Shown: piece after piece, positions 28,552-36,840 of the stretch | How the letters are laid out: each line of letters opens with the position of its first letter | How positions within the stretch are numbered: the stretch's first letter is position 1 | NCBI RefSeq assembly: GCF_000496735.2 | Contig: NZ_AYLO01000088.1 | Location: 1 to 59,370 of the forward strand | Reading direction: 5' to 3' | Length of the DNA stretch: 59,370 nt | Source: Methyloglobulus morosus KoM1 | GTDB lineage: Bacteria > Pseudomonadota > Gammaproteobacteria > Methylococcales > Methylomonadaceae | Notes under the pieces: model-generated | The model's input: the letters and a program-made list of their open reading frames with translations, nothing else | What the model was told of the DNA's origin: nothing | Databases searched by the model: none | Position numbers and translations under genes: made by a program

Positions 28552-28942
28552 TTTTATGCCTCATCGTGTTGTTATAGTGGTGTTGGGTGTACGCTACACA
28601 CATTAACCGTTTTCGGTTAATTGTCAAACTGCGTAACATACATTCGATTATTCGACACGACTGAGCATCGATGGAATCAACATAATCCCTTCTTCCTGCC
28701 CTTGTCGCAGGACTGGATCAATGTTTACTTTGGTTGCTATCCGGTATAGCAACATACAATCAGACAGCAGGTGATGCAGAAAATTACTTGAATTTTTCTT
28801 ATTTCAGGTTAAAAATGAGGTGTAGTGCAGAGATTGCCAAAGCAAGTAAAAATGCTGGCCCGAAATTAACCTAGCTACATTTTTATGATGTCGAGACGGT
28901 CCCTACCCACATAAAATTTGATAACAAAAGGGTGGTGATCAA
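28552..28942. promoter_or_regulatory. Divergent intergenic region with an 8-bp dyad
   Basis: These 391 nt lie between a secreted-protein gene and msrA, which point away from each other. ATTAACCG-TTTT-CGGTTAAT (28602-28621) is a perfect 8-bp-arm inverted repeat, about 50-70 nt upstream of the secreted-protein start, where an operator would sit. The remainder shows nothing I can name. Confidence 0.5.
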
Positions 28943-29557
28943 GTGATAAAGAAATTATTTCAGGATTGCCTGACAGTCGTTTTGGTTGTTTTTTTGCTGT
29001 TCAGTGCCAGCGTATTCGCTGAGGGCGTGGTCACCACAAAACCAGCAGTGGCGGTGTTTGCGGGCGGCTGTTTCTGGTGTATGGAGGAGCCCTTCGATGA
29101 ATTACCAGGGGTTATCAGCACGACTTCCGGTTACACTGGCGGGAAGACTGAAAATCCGACCTATAAGGACATTTCCAACGGTAAAACAGGCCATTCAGAA
29201 GCTGTGCAGGTGACCTACGACCCAACAAAAATTAGTTACGTAGCACTCCTGGAAGTCTTTTGGCACAACATAGACCCTTTCGATGAAGGAGGGCAATTTT
29301 GCGACAAAGGCGATCAGTACAAGGCAGCCATTTTTTACCAAGATGAGAAAGAGAAACAGCTTGCTGAAGCATCGAAATTGGCTTTAAAGGCTAAATTTCC
29401 TAATGAGATTGTCGTCACATCAATAAGACCTGCTGGAAAATTTTTTCCGGCGGAAGATTACCACCAGGATTACTACCTGAATAATCCAAGAAGATATCAA
29501 TTTTATCGCTTTACCTGTGGTCGCGACCAACGGCTTAATGAGGTTTGGGGCGGCTAA
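28943..29557 (+). CDS. msrA: Periplasmic peptide methionine-S-sulfoxide reductase
   Basis: This encodes 204 aa. Residues 1-27 are a signal peptide (VLVVFLLFSASVFA), so this MsrA works in the periplasm. The mature enzyme has the catalytic GCFWCMEEPF (Cys about residue 43), the GYTGGKTENPTY motif, GHSEAVQVTYDP, and HQDYYLNNP near the C-terminus. It reduces methionine-S-sulfoxide in exported proteins. No MsrB is fused or adjacent. The start is a GTG preceded by GGGTGGTG. Confidence 0.96.
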   Translation: MIKKLFQDCLTVVLVVFLLFSASVFAEGVVTTKPAVAVFAGGCFWCMEEPFDELPGVISTTSGYTGGKTENPTYKDISNGKTGHSEAVQVTYDPTKISYVALLEVFWHNIDPFDEGGQFCDKGDQYKAAIFYQDEKEKQLAEASKLALKAKFPNEIVVTSIRPAGKFFPAEDYHQDYYLNNPRRYQFYRFTCGRDQRLNEVWGG

Positions 29558-29679
29558 TAAGCCGGTGGTTTAAAGTGATTATGCACGTAGCATTAAGCTC
29601 CGGCACTAAAAAATGCTTGCATGTCCGGCAATGTTTTGTAACATTAAGGCGTTGACGACAACCACAAGGACTAATAACG

Positions 29680-29991
29680 ATGCAGAAATCTTTCCCTTTT
29701 CAACCTAGGATGGCTCTAATTTGTGTGCCATTATTCATTATCGGCTGCGCTTCTGAGCCAGTGCCAACACCGAAACCTGAGCCCATAATTTCCGGCGAAA
29801 CCATGCTCCGCGAAAGTCAAGGTATCGCAAGCTTGGGTGATCGCTGGAAATCAGGTAAACAATTGGTTGATCGTGGGACGGCCATGGTAAGTGAAGGGCA
29901 GGCGAAGATTAACGAAGGTAATCGCATGATAGAGGAAGGCAACAAAATCATCCGTGAAAGCGAAGATAACTACAAGAACATAAAAAAATAA
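29680..29991 (+). CDS. Small lipoprotein with heptad-like helical repeat
   Basis: This encodes 103 aa. The lipobox FIIGC puts the lipidated Cys at about residue 23. A Pro-rich linker follows, then a helix with a near-heptad spacing of Gly (DRGTAMVSEGQAKINEGNRM, continuing with EEGNKIIRESE) over about residues 65-98. That looks like a Gly-zipper-bearing coiled coil as in Lpp-like envelope tethers. I do not recognise a family. It is a single gene, Shine-Dalgarno AAGGA. Confidence 0.75.
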   Translation: MQKSFPFQPRMALICVPLFIIGCASEPVPTPKPEPIISGETMLRESQGIASLGDRWKSGKQLVDRGTAMVSEGQAKINEGNRMIEEGNKIIRESEDNYKNIKK

Positions 29992-30024
29992 TGGCTAGGG
30001 CATCTTTTGTTTTGTCTGTTGAAT

Positions 30025-30339
30025 TCACTTGTCCCGATTGAAAAACAGCACTAAGCCTATAATCCCAACGATTAGGGCAGGTATTGCGAAATAGCTGCCC
30101 TGCGGTTCTTCCCAGTTTTCGGTGCCCCTGCGCAAAGCGGGATCTTTGGATTCATCATACCTTTCCCCTTTTTTCGTCGAGATGGCATTAAACCCAGATA
30201 TGACAAAATTATCGCCGACGACAATTCCACTGACTAAGCGGGACAAGAGAGGCTTAGTTAGGGTATTTGCTGAAACTACAGTCGAAGTACAGCTAATTAA
30301 GGTGATGAAAATTAATGTACTAACTATTCGTTTGGGCAT
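30025..30339 (-). CDS. Small secreted membrane-anchored protein
   Basis: This encodes 104 aa: a signal peptide (residues 1-24, ending VVSA), a soluble stretch of about 50 residues, and a C-terminal membrane segment (about 83-100) followed by FNRDK. It would be anchored in the inner membrane with its body outside. No family recognised. It is convergent with the small lipoprotein gene and preceded on its strand by the DUF599 gene. Confidence 0.65.
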   Translation of the reverse strand: MPKRIVSTLIFITLISCTSTVVSANTLTKPLLSRLVSGIVVGDNFVISGFNAISTKKGERYDESKDPALRRGTENWEEPQGSYFAIPALIVGIIGLVLFFNRDK

Positions 30340-30430
30340 GGATTTTTCCCTATTTAAGTTTTTTATTGGACGACAAGCTTAAACGCTGAATAGGCGTAGG
30401 GTTTCATTTTTTGGCATATCTAGTCAGCAT

Positions 30431-31072
30431 TCAGCTTGGAGTCCTGTCGAGCATAGCAAGTCCCACTAACAGGCCGATATTCGCCAGCACCAAAAAAGCG
30501 GATCCAAAAAACCACATGATGATCGGCAAGCTGAAAAAGAAAGTCCGTGTTCCATACATATAATAACTGCCGGCCTTGTTCAAATAAGTACAAGTTTGGT
30601 GGTACAAGGCATCGTCTTTATCGGGTTCGCTTGGGAGATTAATCATATAGCCGACGTGGTTAAAATACCGTATCGCCATGGAAAAGAAATGGAAGGCAAT
30701 TGCAAAAACCAGCAACAACAAACCCAGCTTGAGTTGCCAGGTCACGCCGGATGTTGCGCCGCCTATCCCAAAGGGATGCCACATGAGTGACCATTGCCCG
30801 ATTTTTTCGCTGATGTTTAAGGTGCCAACGATCAACAACACGGCGGTCGAAGCCATGAAGTTGGCGGCAATGACCGAGTTTCGTATGGTTTGGATAGCAA
30901 GAATATCCATTTTGCCGCTGCTCATCACCATCTCTACCCATTGTTCCCGAATCTTGGCATTTTGTGCCGATATGCGGGAATTCGGTGTGCGGCGGGTTCG
31001 CCAACCTAGGTAGAGATAATAAGCCAGAACTAACAAGCAACTGGCTGAAAAAGCGATTATATCGAAGGCCAA
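30431..31072 (-). CDS. DUF599 membrane protein
   Basis: This encodes 213 aa with four membrane segments (about residues 6-22, 70-92, 115-135 and 178-205). The segment WVEMVMSSGKMDILAIQTIRNSVIAANF-type sequence (residues about 46-73) is the DUF599 hallmark, so I assign that family; its function is unknown. It ends 91 nt before the small anchored protein gene on the same strand. The repeat element at 31111-31222 lies in its upstream region. Confidence 0.85.
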   Translation of the reverse strand: MAFDIIAFSASCLLVLAYYLYLGWRTRRTPNSRISAQNAKIREQWVEMVMSSGKMDILAIQTIRNSVIAANFMASTAVLLIVGTLNISEKIGQWSLMWHPFGIGGATSGVTWQLKLGLLLLVFAIAFHFFSMAIRYFNHVGYMINLPSEPDKDDALYHQTCTYLNKAGSYYMYGTRTFFFSLPIIMWFFGSAFLVLANIGLLVGLAMLDRTPS

Positions 31073-31110
31073 TGTGAGTTCTCTTTGTTAATGTTGGTAA
31101 AATTCCATAC

Positions 31111-31222
31111 ATTATAGTTCCCACGCTCCGGCGTGGGAATGCCGCCATTGACGCTCCAGCGTCACATAACGCAGGAGCGTTGCCTGATGAATTCCCACGC
31201 CGGAGCGTGGGAACTATATAAT
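31111..31222. repeat. MITE-like palindromic repeat element
   Basis: The outer ends are inverted copies: 31111-31140 (ATTATAGTTCCCACGCTCCG...) and 31191-31222, matching over about 30 bases apart from a 2-nt indel. Each arm also contains an internal palindrome (CCCACGC-TCCG-GCGTGGG and its partner). The 50-nt core adds another dyad, GACGCTCCAGCGTC. Such GTTCCCACGCTCCGGCGTGGGAA repeats are common, dispersed and non-coding in several Proteobacteria. It separates DUF599 from an orphan gene, and its right end lies 6 nt from that gene's stop. Confidence 0.9.
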
Positions 31223-31228
31223 GATTTA

Positions 31229-31735
31229 TCAAATGCTCTTTTGAATTTCCAACAAAAGTTTACAACACGCTTGGTAAAGCAGTGATTCAATATCTTTCTG
31301 ATCTAACATAGGTCTAAAGCTAAAGGCGCGGCAAATATAATCTCGTACGTTCATTTTCTCTGTTATTTTAAAAGTAGCTTTGATCTTACTTGTTTTTAAG
31401 TAGTAGAGCCGGGATGTTAAGGTAATTTTTGGTCGCCAAAATAGTGGGAAACTGATTTCACCTAATGAAATATCCCAAATACCCCCTGACTGAAACTTTA
31501 TAATGAATACGTCTATGACAAGATCAGTTGTTAACGGTGAATCGATATTATCTATAGATGGCAATGAAAATGCTTCTGTTAAGCTATTTCGCAATGCCAT
31601 ATCTATGTCGACACTTCCAAACCAATCCAACCCTTCCAAATGCCGCTTAATATCAGTTCTCGGCACAACTGCAAGCTCTCCAAGGAAAACACGAGGTTTT
31701 GTCTTTTTAAAGATGCTAAGCACTGCCGATTTCAA
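31229..31735 (-). CDS. Orphan gene of unknown function beside a palindromic element
   Basis: This encodes 168 aa, with no signal peptide, no membrane segment and no family I can name. It is visibly richer in A and T than its neighbours, which suggests recent acquisition. It sits between sqr (16 nt upstream, same strand) and the palindromic repeat, so it may be transcribed from the sqr promoter. A strand-wide absence of other open frames supports a real gene, but it could also be a decaying one. Confidence 0.55.
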   Translation of the reverse strand: MKSAVLSIFKKTKPRVFLGELAVVPRTDIKRHLEGLDWFGSVDIDMALRNSLTEAFSLPSIDNIDSPLTTDLVIDVFIIKFQSGGIWDISLGEISFPLFWRPKITLTSRLYYLKTSKIKATFKITEKMNVRDYICRAFSFRPMLDQKDIESLLYQACCKLLLEIQKSI

Positions 31736-31751
31736 AAATTAGAATTTGCTT

Positions 31752-33002
31752 TTAGTCTTCCTTCATAAACTTCTTGGCATAACATTCCAAATGCGGAATA
31801 TCAATCCGCAAGCCTTTAACCATGATGTGCCAGTATAGCCAAGGGAATCCGGTCGTTTTTCCCCACCACCAAAGAGACCGGTTTTTCCTGGGGTCAATGA
31901 ACGGGAACGAGGGCGTAACTTTGCCGTCATAAGCAAATTCGGCCAGCATCACGGCATTCAGCGAGGTGGTCAACGGGCAAGAGCCGTAGCCGTCGTATTT
32001 TTCAATAACTGCCTTGGTATTCATCAAGTTAATAATGTTATCGACCACGATAGGCACTTGTTTGCGGACAGCGGCGGCGGTTTTGGCATTCGGTGTCGAG
32101 GTGGCATCGCCCAGGCCGAAAATATTGGGGTATTTGTTATGCTGCAAAGTTTTCGGATGCACATCCACCCAGCCAGCGGCATTTGCCAACGGACTTTGCT
32201 TGATGAAATCGGGTGCGCTTTGCGGTGGGGTGACGTGGATCATGTCGAAATTTTTCGTAACGGTCGATTTTTTATCGCCTCCTGTGACTTCAAATGTCGC
32301 GGATTTTTTGTCGCCGTCGATGGCGACCAAGTTGCTGCTAAAATGGGTCTTGATCCCATAATCGGCAACAACGTTCAATAAGGCTTTGGCAAAAAACGGT
32401 ACGCCGAACATGCCTGGGGTTGCGGTGAAAAATTCAATACTGAATTTATCCAAAATGCCTTTTTTGCGGAAGCGGTCGGCAGCCAGATACATGATTTTTT
32501 GCGGCGCCCCGGCGCATTTGATAGGCATGGGCGGTTGGGTGAACAAAGCGGTTCCCGATTGCAGGTTTTGGATACATTCCCAGGTGTATTCCACCGTATC
32601 AGGGGAGTAATTGCTACAGACATTGTTTTTGCCCAGCGTTTCTTTTAAACCTTTTACTTTATCCCAATCCAGTTGCAGCCCGGGGCAGACGACCAAGTAA
32701 TCATAAGTGACTTTGTCGCCGGAACGCAAAGTGACCGTGTTGCTATCGGGCTGAAAAGAGTCCGCATAATCCTTGATCCAGTTAACGCTGGGGTGGATAA
32801 GGTTTTTTTCTTCTTTGGTGGCTTGTTTCAAGGTATAAGCGCCGCCGCCGATGATGGTAAAGCCGGGTTGATAATAGTGCTTTTCAGACGGTTCGATTAA
32901 GCCAATGGCGATGGTTGGGTTTTGTCGGCGCATATTGTTGGCGACAGAAACGCCAGCAGCGCCGCCGCCGACGATTAATAAGGTGTGGTGTTGGCCTGAC
33001 AT
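31752..33002 (-). CDS. sqr: Sulfide:quinone oxidoreductase
   Basis: This encodes 416 aa of the FAD-dependent SQR family. SQR oxidises sulfide to sulfane sulfur or persulfide and passes electrons to quinone. Visible: N-terminal LLIVGGGAAGVSVANNM (FAD site), redox-active Cys in KCAGAPQKIM (about 162) and VCPGLQ / NVCSNY, the FGLGDATSTPNAKTAAAVRKQ C-terminal FAD block, and a C-terminal amphipathic helix for membrane docking. The KCAGAPQK motif resembles type II (mitochondrial-like) SQRs. The next gene upstream on the strand, a persulfide dioxygenase-rhodanese, would process its product. Soluble acceptors are possible. Confidence 0.93.
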   Translation of the reverse strand: MSGQHHTLLIVGGGAAGVSVANNMRRQNPTIAIGLIEPSEKHYYQPGFTIIGGGAYTLKQATKEEKNLIHPSVNWIKDYADSFQPDSNTVTLRSGDKVTYDYLVVCPGLQLDWDKVKGLKETLGKNNVCSNYSPDTVEYTWECIQNLQSGTALFTQPPMPIKCAGAPQKIMYLAADRFRKKGILDKFSIEFFTATPGMFGVPFFAKALLNVVADYGIKTHFSSNLVAIDGDKKSATFEVTGGDKKSTVTKNFDMIHVTPPQSAPDFIKQSPLANAAGWVDVHPKTLQHNKYPNIFGLGDATSTPNAKTAAAVRKQVPIVVDNIINLMNTKAVIEKYDGYGSCPLTTSLNAVMLAEFAYDGKVTPSFPFIDPRKNRSLWWWGKTTGFPWLYWHIMVKGLRIDIPHLECYAKKFMKED

Positions 33003-33167
33003 GATTCCTCCGGTAGTTTTAATGGGTGATTTGGAATAGGGAACTTATTAAGTTGGATAGGATTTTAAATGCTAACGTTATCCTAAAAATTCAATTGCCA
33101 TAAAAATTATTTCAAACGCCTTTTTCACCTAAAACTAGACGGTAGTCAATCTTTTTGTCGTTTAACC

Positions 33168-34307
33168 TTAATTCCCTTTCTGCCAGGTTTCATAGCCGCC
33201 GGCTATAGACAGCACATTCGTATACCCCAAAGTTTTAAGCGACTGCGCCGCCAGGGCGGCTCGTCCTCCCGTACGGCAGTAGATCAGTACGGGTTTGGCC
33301 TTGTCGGCCAGTTCCGGGATAGTATTGATCCTGAATTCCAGTACACCGCGCGGCAATAATACGGCATTGTCAATATGTCCGGCGGCGTACTCGCTTTCTT
33401 CGCGGGTGTCGATGACGGTGATGCTGCCTTGGACAATTAATTGCTTGGCTTTTTCTACATTGACTTCGGTGATTTGCTGTTTAGCTGCCGCGACCAGGTC
33501 TTGCACTGTCATTCCCCCAGATTTTGGCATATCGCCGCCGCAGTTGACGACAGGCACATCCCCAGGTTTTGCGCTTTCCCGTACGGTTTCCCTGTGTGCC
33601 ACCGCATCCTGGCGTTCATTTTCTTCCAGTCCGCAATAACGGTTGGCAGGCACGGCTTCGTCAATCAGCTTCGGCTTGGGTAAGTTGAGGTTGTTCATAA
33701 TGGTTATGAATTCGTCCCGTGTTTTACCTGCCAGCCTAGGGTTTGTCGTGCGTTCCTGGACAATGTTACTGACCCAGCGTTGTTGGTAGTCATGCCCCGG
33801 ATATACCAAGGTATCATCAGGCAAGGTAAACAAGCGTTGGGTAATGCAGTCGTAGAGCGCCCCGGCATCTCCGCCTTGAAAATCAGTACGCCCGCAGCCG
33901 CCAATAAATAAGGAGTCTCCTGTAAAGACCCGGTCTCGCCACAAGAAAGACATGCTGCCTTTGGTATGCCCAGGGGTTGCGATGACCTTGATTTGTTCGC
34001 CATTGGTAAATGAAAATAAGTCGCCGTCTTTCATCTGGAAATCCGCTGTTTCTGCTCCACACAAAGCACCCACGCCTGTCTGCGACCCCAGTTTTTGTCG
34101 CAACAAGCCGCTGGCGGTGATGTGGTCGGCATGGACATGAGTTTCCAACGTGTATTTCAGTTGCAAACCTTGTTCGGTCAGCATTGCCAGATAATCGTCG
34201 ATATGCGTGTTGACAGGGTCGATCAGTACGGCTTCTTTGTTGGCCGGATCGGCAATCAAATAGGTGTAAGTCCAGGTTTCTTGGTCGAATAATTGTTTGA
34301 ATAACAT
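33168..34307 (-). CDS. Persulfide dioxygenase-rhodanese fusion (ETHE1-like plus rhodanese)
   Basis: This encodes 379 aa. Residues 1-230 are an ETHE1-like metallo-beta-lactamase fold with THVHADHITASG (iron ligands), ATPGHTKGSMSF, and GGCGRTDFQGGD; ETHE1 oxidises glutathione persulfide to sulfite. Residues about 265-379 are a rhodanese domain with the catalytic loop YCRTGGRA (Cys about 345), which can move sulfane sulfur to or from thiosulfate. Such fusions occur with SQR in heterotrophic sulfide oxidation; sqr lies 165 nt downstream on the same strand. Cytoplasmic. Confidence 0.93.
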   Translation of the reverse strand: MLFKQLFDQETWTYTYLIADPANKEAVLIDPVNTHIDDYLAMLTEQGLQLKYTLETHVHADHITASGLLRQKLGSQTGVGALCGAETADFQMKDGDLFSFTNGEQIKVIATPGHTKGSMSFLWRDRVFTGDSLFIGGCGRTDFQGGDAGALYDCITQRLFTLPDDTLVYPGHDYQQRWVSNIVQERTTNPRLAGKTRDEFITIMNNLNLPKPKLIDEAVPANRYCGLEENERQDAVAHRETVRESAKPGDVPVVNCGGDMPKSGGMTVQDLVAAAKQQITEVNVEKAKQLIVQGSITVIDTREESEYAAGHIDNAVLLPRGVLEFRINTIPELADKAKPVLIYCRTGGRAALAAQSLKTLGYTNVLSIAGGYETWQKGN

Positions 34308-34608
34308 GTTATCGCTCCATTTGTTGTGGTTACACGGCCTTCTTTTCGAAAGAATGGGATAAGCGTTATATTCTCAACCAGTCATTGACAAACGGTTTGA
34401 TTCAAATCAAGTTTTATGGGCAAAGAAACCAAAAGTAATCCATATTCCTTTAACCAAAGCAATTTTGAAAACATGACATTATTAGTTCAAGTTTCTCAAA
34501 TTTCTTGCCTTAAGCAAATAGCCTCGCCAGTTTATAAAAATAGTCACCGTAGTTTATAAACCGTCGCCAAGAGACCTGTGATGACCGTATGCATTCTGCA
34601 TTTGAAAT
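34308..34608. other. Non-coding gap
   Basis: These 301 nt lie upstream of the persulfide dioxygenase gene and downstream of the permease gene, both minus strand. No gene or clear hairpin terminator was seen; GTTTATAAA-containing direct repeats (about 34530-34560) are the only visible pattern. Confidence 0.4.
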
Positions 34609-36018
34609 TTATTGATTCTCGCTTAACTCGCTGTGGTGGATTGAATAAGTAAAATAAACGATCAATCCGATAATCATCCAGACGATAAAACGCAGCCAAG
34701 TGAGGGCAGGGAGGAACACCATCAGTCCGCTACAAGACAGCATTCCCAGCACGGGAAATAAGGGACTAAAAGGCGACCGGAATGGCCTTGGCATATCGGG
34801 ATGTGTGACGCGAAGGACGATAACGCCTAGGCAAACAAAGGCAAAAGCCGACAATGTGCCGATGTTGACGAGTTCGGCAAGGTCGCCTAGCGGCATTAAT
34901 CCCGCAATCAAGGACATGATCAGGCCGCATATTACGATAACGCGGATTGGGGTTTGGGTGTTGGGGTTGATTTTGCTGAAAAACGCCGACAATAACCCGT
35001 CACGGGACATCGCAAAAATAATGCGGGTCAATCCGTAATACAACACCAACATGACTGTCGTTAAACCGGCTATTACGCCTGTTGAGATGAGTGCAGACGC
35101 CCAGGTGAAACCGAGCAAACTCAGGGCATGGGCGACCGGCGATGACACGTTGAGGTCGGTATAGGGCACGACCCCTGTCAGCAAACCCGCAACCAGGATA
35201 TAAACCAGGGTGCAAAATGCCAACGATGTAATAATGCCGATAGGCAAATCACGTTGCGGATTTTTTGCTTCTTCCGCCGCTGTTGAAACGGCATCAAATC
35301 CGACATAGGCGAAAAATACCAAAGAAGCCCCCGCCAGTACGCCTGTGGTTTTGCCATTGGGCAAAGTCTCAAACCAACCGAACGGCATGAAGGGATGCCA
35401 GTTGGCTGGATTGACGTTAAATAGGGCAACACAGATAAAGAATGCAATGGTAATCAATTTCACAAAAACCATCGCGTTATTGGCTTTTGCACTTTGTTTT
35501 ACGCCGATAATCAACAAAGCCATCAATAACAAAATGATCATGCTGGCGGGCAGGTTGATCAACCCTCCTAATTTTGGCGCTTTGGTGAACATTTCCGGTA
35601 AGGGAAAGCCAAGGTCAGCCAAACCATGACAAAAATAACCCGACCAGCCATTGGCGACCGCAGCAACGGCTATGCCGTATTCAAGCAGCAAATTCCAGCC
35701 GATAATGAAAGCAAATAACTCGCCGAAAGCCGCGTAAGTATAACCATAGGCGCTACCGCAACCGCCGATAGCGGATGACAGCTCCGCGTACGATAAGGCC
35801 GCGAAAGCGCAGGCAGTCCCTGCTATAACAAACGACAAAATTACCGCTGGCCCTGCTTGGGTGGCGGCGGCAATGCCGGTCAACACGAAGATGCCCGTGC
35901 CTATGATGGCACCAATGCCAAGCAAAGTCAGGTCCCAAGCCGTCAAACAACGGTGTAAGGAATCGTCAGAATCGGCATGGGTTCGGACATGTTTTTTACG
36001 AAAAATTTTTAGTGCCAT
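34609..36018 (-). CDS. APC-superfamily amino-acid permease
   Basis: This encodes 469 aa with about twelve membrane segments. The pattern TAWDLTLLGIGAIIGTGIFVLTG (residues about 27-49, glycine-rich unwound helix 1) and FFAYVGFDAVSTAAEEAKNPQRDLP match the cationic amino acid transporter (CAT/YfnA) group. Substrate cannot be told from sequence; basic amino acids are usual. No biosynthetic gene is adjacent. It is transcribed alone. Confidence 0.9.
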   Translation of the reverse strand: MALKIFRKKHVRTHADSDDSLHRCLTAWDLTLLGIGAIIGTGIFVLTGIAAATQAGPAVILSFVIAGTACAFAALSYAELSSAIGGCGSAYGYTYAAFGELFAFIIGWNLLLEYGIAVAAVANGWSGYFCHGLADLGFPLPEMFTKAPKLGGLINLPASMIILLLMALLIIGVKQSAKANNAMVFVKLITIAFFICVALFNVNPANWHPFMPFGWFETLPNGKTTGVLAGASLVFFAYVGFDAVSTAAEEAKNPQRDLPIGIITSLAFCTLVYILVAGLLTGVVPYTDLNVSSPVAHALSLLGFTWASALISTGVIAGLTTVMLVLYYGLTRIIFAMSRDGLLSAFFSKINPNTQTPIRVIVICGLIMSLIAGLMPLGDLAELVNIGTLSAFAFVCLGVIVLRVTHPDMPRPFRSPFSPLFPVLGMLSCSGLMVFLPALTWLRFIVWMIIGLIVYFTYSIHHSELSENQ

Positions 36019-36425
36019 ATTGTTCCAGGATGATGTTTAAAACAGGATAAGGTAAGTTTGTTTTATCTTCAACGATCTGCCAAATATCAAGATATTGGGT
36101 TTTGCCGGTAGCCCTCCAGAAAATCTCCCAGATATGGGCTTTCCAGGCCTTCACGGGAATGCTCGTATATAAAGCTGCGGTCAGTAGACAAAATTGATTT
36201 TGCCGTGCCTTCACGTCCCCGGATGTGCTTTGTTGGTTAATATACTTTAGATTGATGTCTTAAGCCATTTTAGCGGCACTGTAAAATATCCTGAATGATT
36301 TTATTGCCAGAACTTTAAACCAGGGACGATTTGGGAATAAGCGTAGACTTACTGTCAGGCTGGCCTTAGAATTGGGCTAGAGTACGGCTCTTTCATAACA
36401 TCACACTCAAACACGAGGCTTCATA
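36019..36425. promoter_or_regulatory. Intergenic region between divergent permease and small periplasmic protein genes
   Basis: These 407 nt separate divergent genes. A 72-codon minus-strand frame (35996-36214) overlaps the permease start and has no family signature; I do not call it. Promoters for both genes must lie here, but no confident -35/-10 or operator could be picked. Confidence 0.4.
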
Positions 36426-36806
36426 ATGAACATAATAAAAATTCTGGTTTATTTGATGGTAATTAGTCTTGCATCGGCACATTCCATTGCGTATGCGGAA
36501 AATAATGCCGAAGTAAAGGCTGCAATCGAACAAACCGTGACTAAATTAGAAGAAGCTGTAGCCGCCTTGGATAAAGGCGCGGACCCGAAGGCTATTGCCG
36601 ACATTGTGATAGCAGCCAAGCAAGCACAAAAGTCAATCGCTACTTCCGACCCTAAAGTCTCGATCAAGAAATCGCAAGGCAGCAACAAATTAGGACAGGC
36701 ACGTACGGCCCTTAATGACGGCGATGTCAAAAAGGGCGGCGATTTGGTGAAGGAAGCCTTGGCCGATTATAAGGAAGTAAAAGAAAAATATAACGCGACC
36801 CATTAG
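36426..36806 (+). CDS. Small helical periplasmic protein
   Basis: This encodes 126 aa. A signal peptide (residues 1-24, ending IAYA) is followed by an Ala/Lys/Glu-rich, all-helical mature part (NAEVKAAIEQTVTKLEEAVA and the later KKGGDLVKEALADYKEVKEK). The two halves look like a repeat of a two-helix unit. It resembles small helical periplasmic proteins such as SmbP-type or cytochrome-b562-like folds, but lacks the His pattern of SmbP and any CXXCH haem site. Function is unknown. It is monocistronic, convergent with the c-di-GMP cluster. Confidence 0.75.
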   Translation: MNIIKILVYLMVISLASAHSIAYAENNAEVKAAIEQTVTKLEEAVAALDKGADPKAIADIVIAAKQAQKSIATSDPKVSIKKSQGSNKLGQARTALNDGDVKKGGDLVKEALADYKEVKEKYNATH

Positions 36807-36840
36807 ATAGCCGATGTCGGAACTTTCCTGTACCAAAAGG

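Noticed and set aside
35996-36214. 72-codon minus-strand frame just upstream of the permease
   Set aside because: It overlaps the permease start by 23 nt and has no family or signal; the permease ATG with its own context is sufficient.
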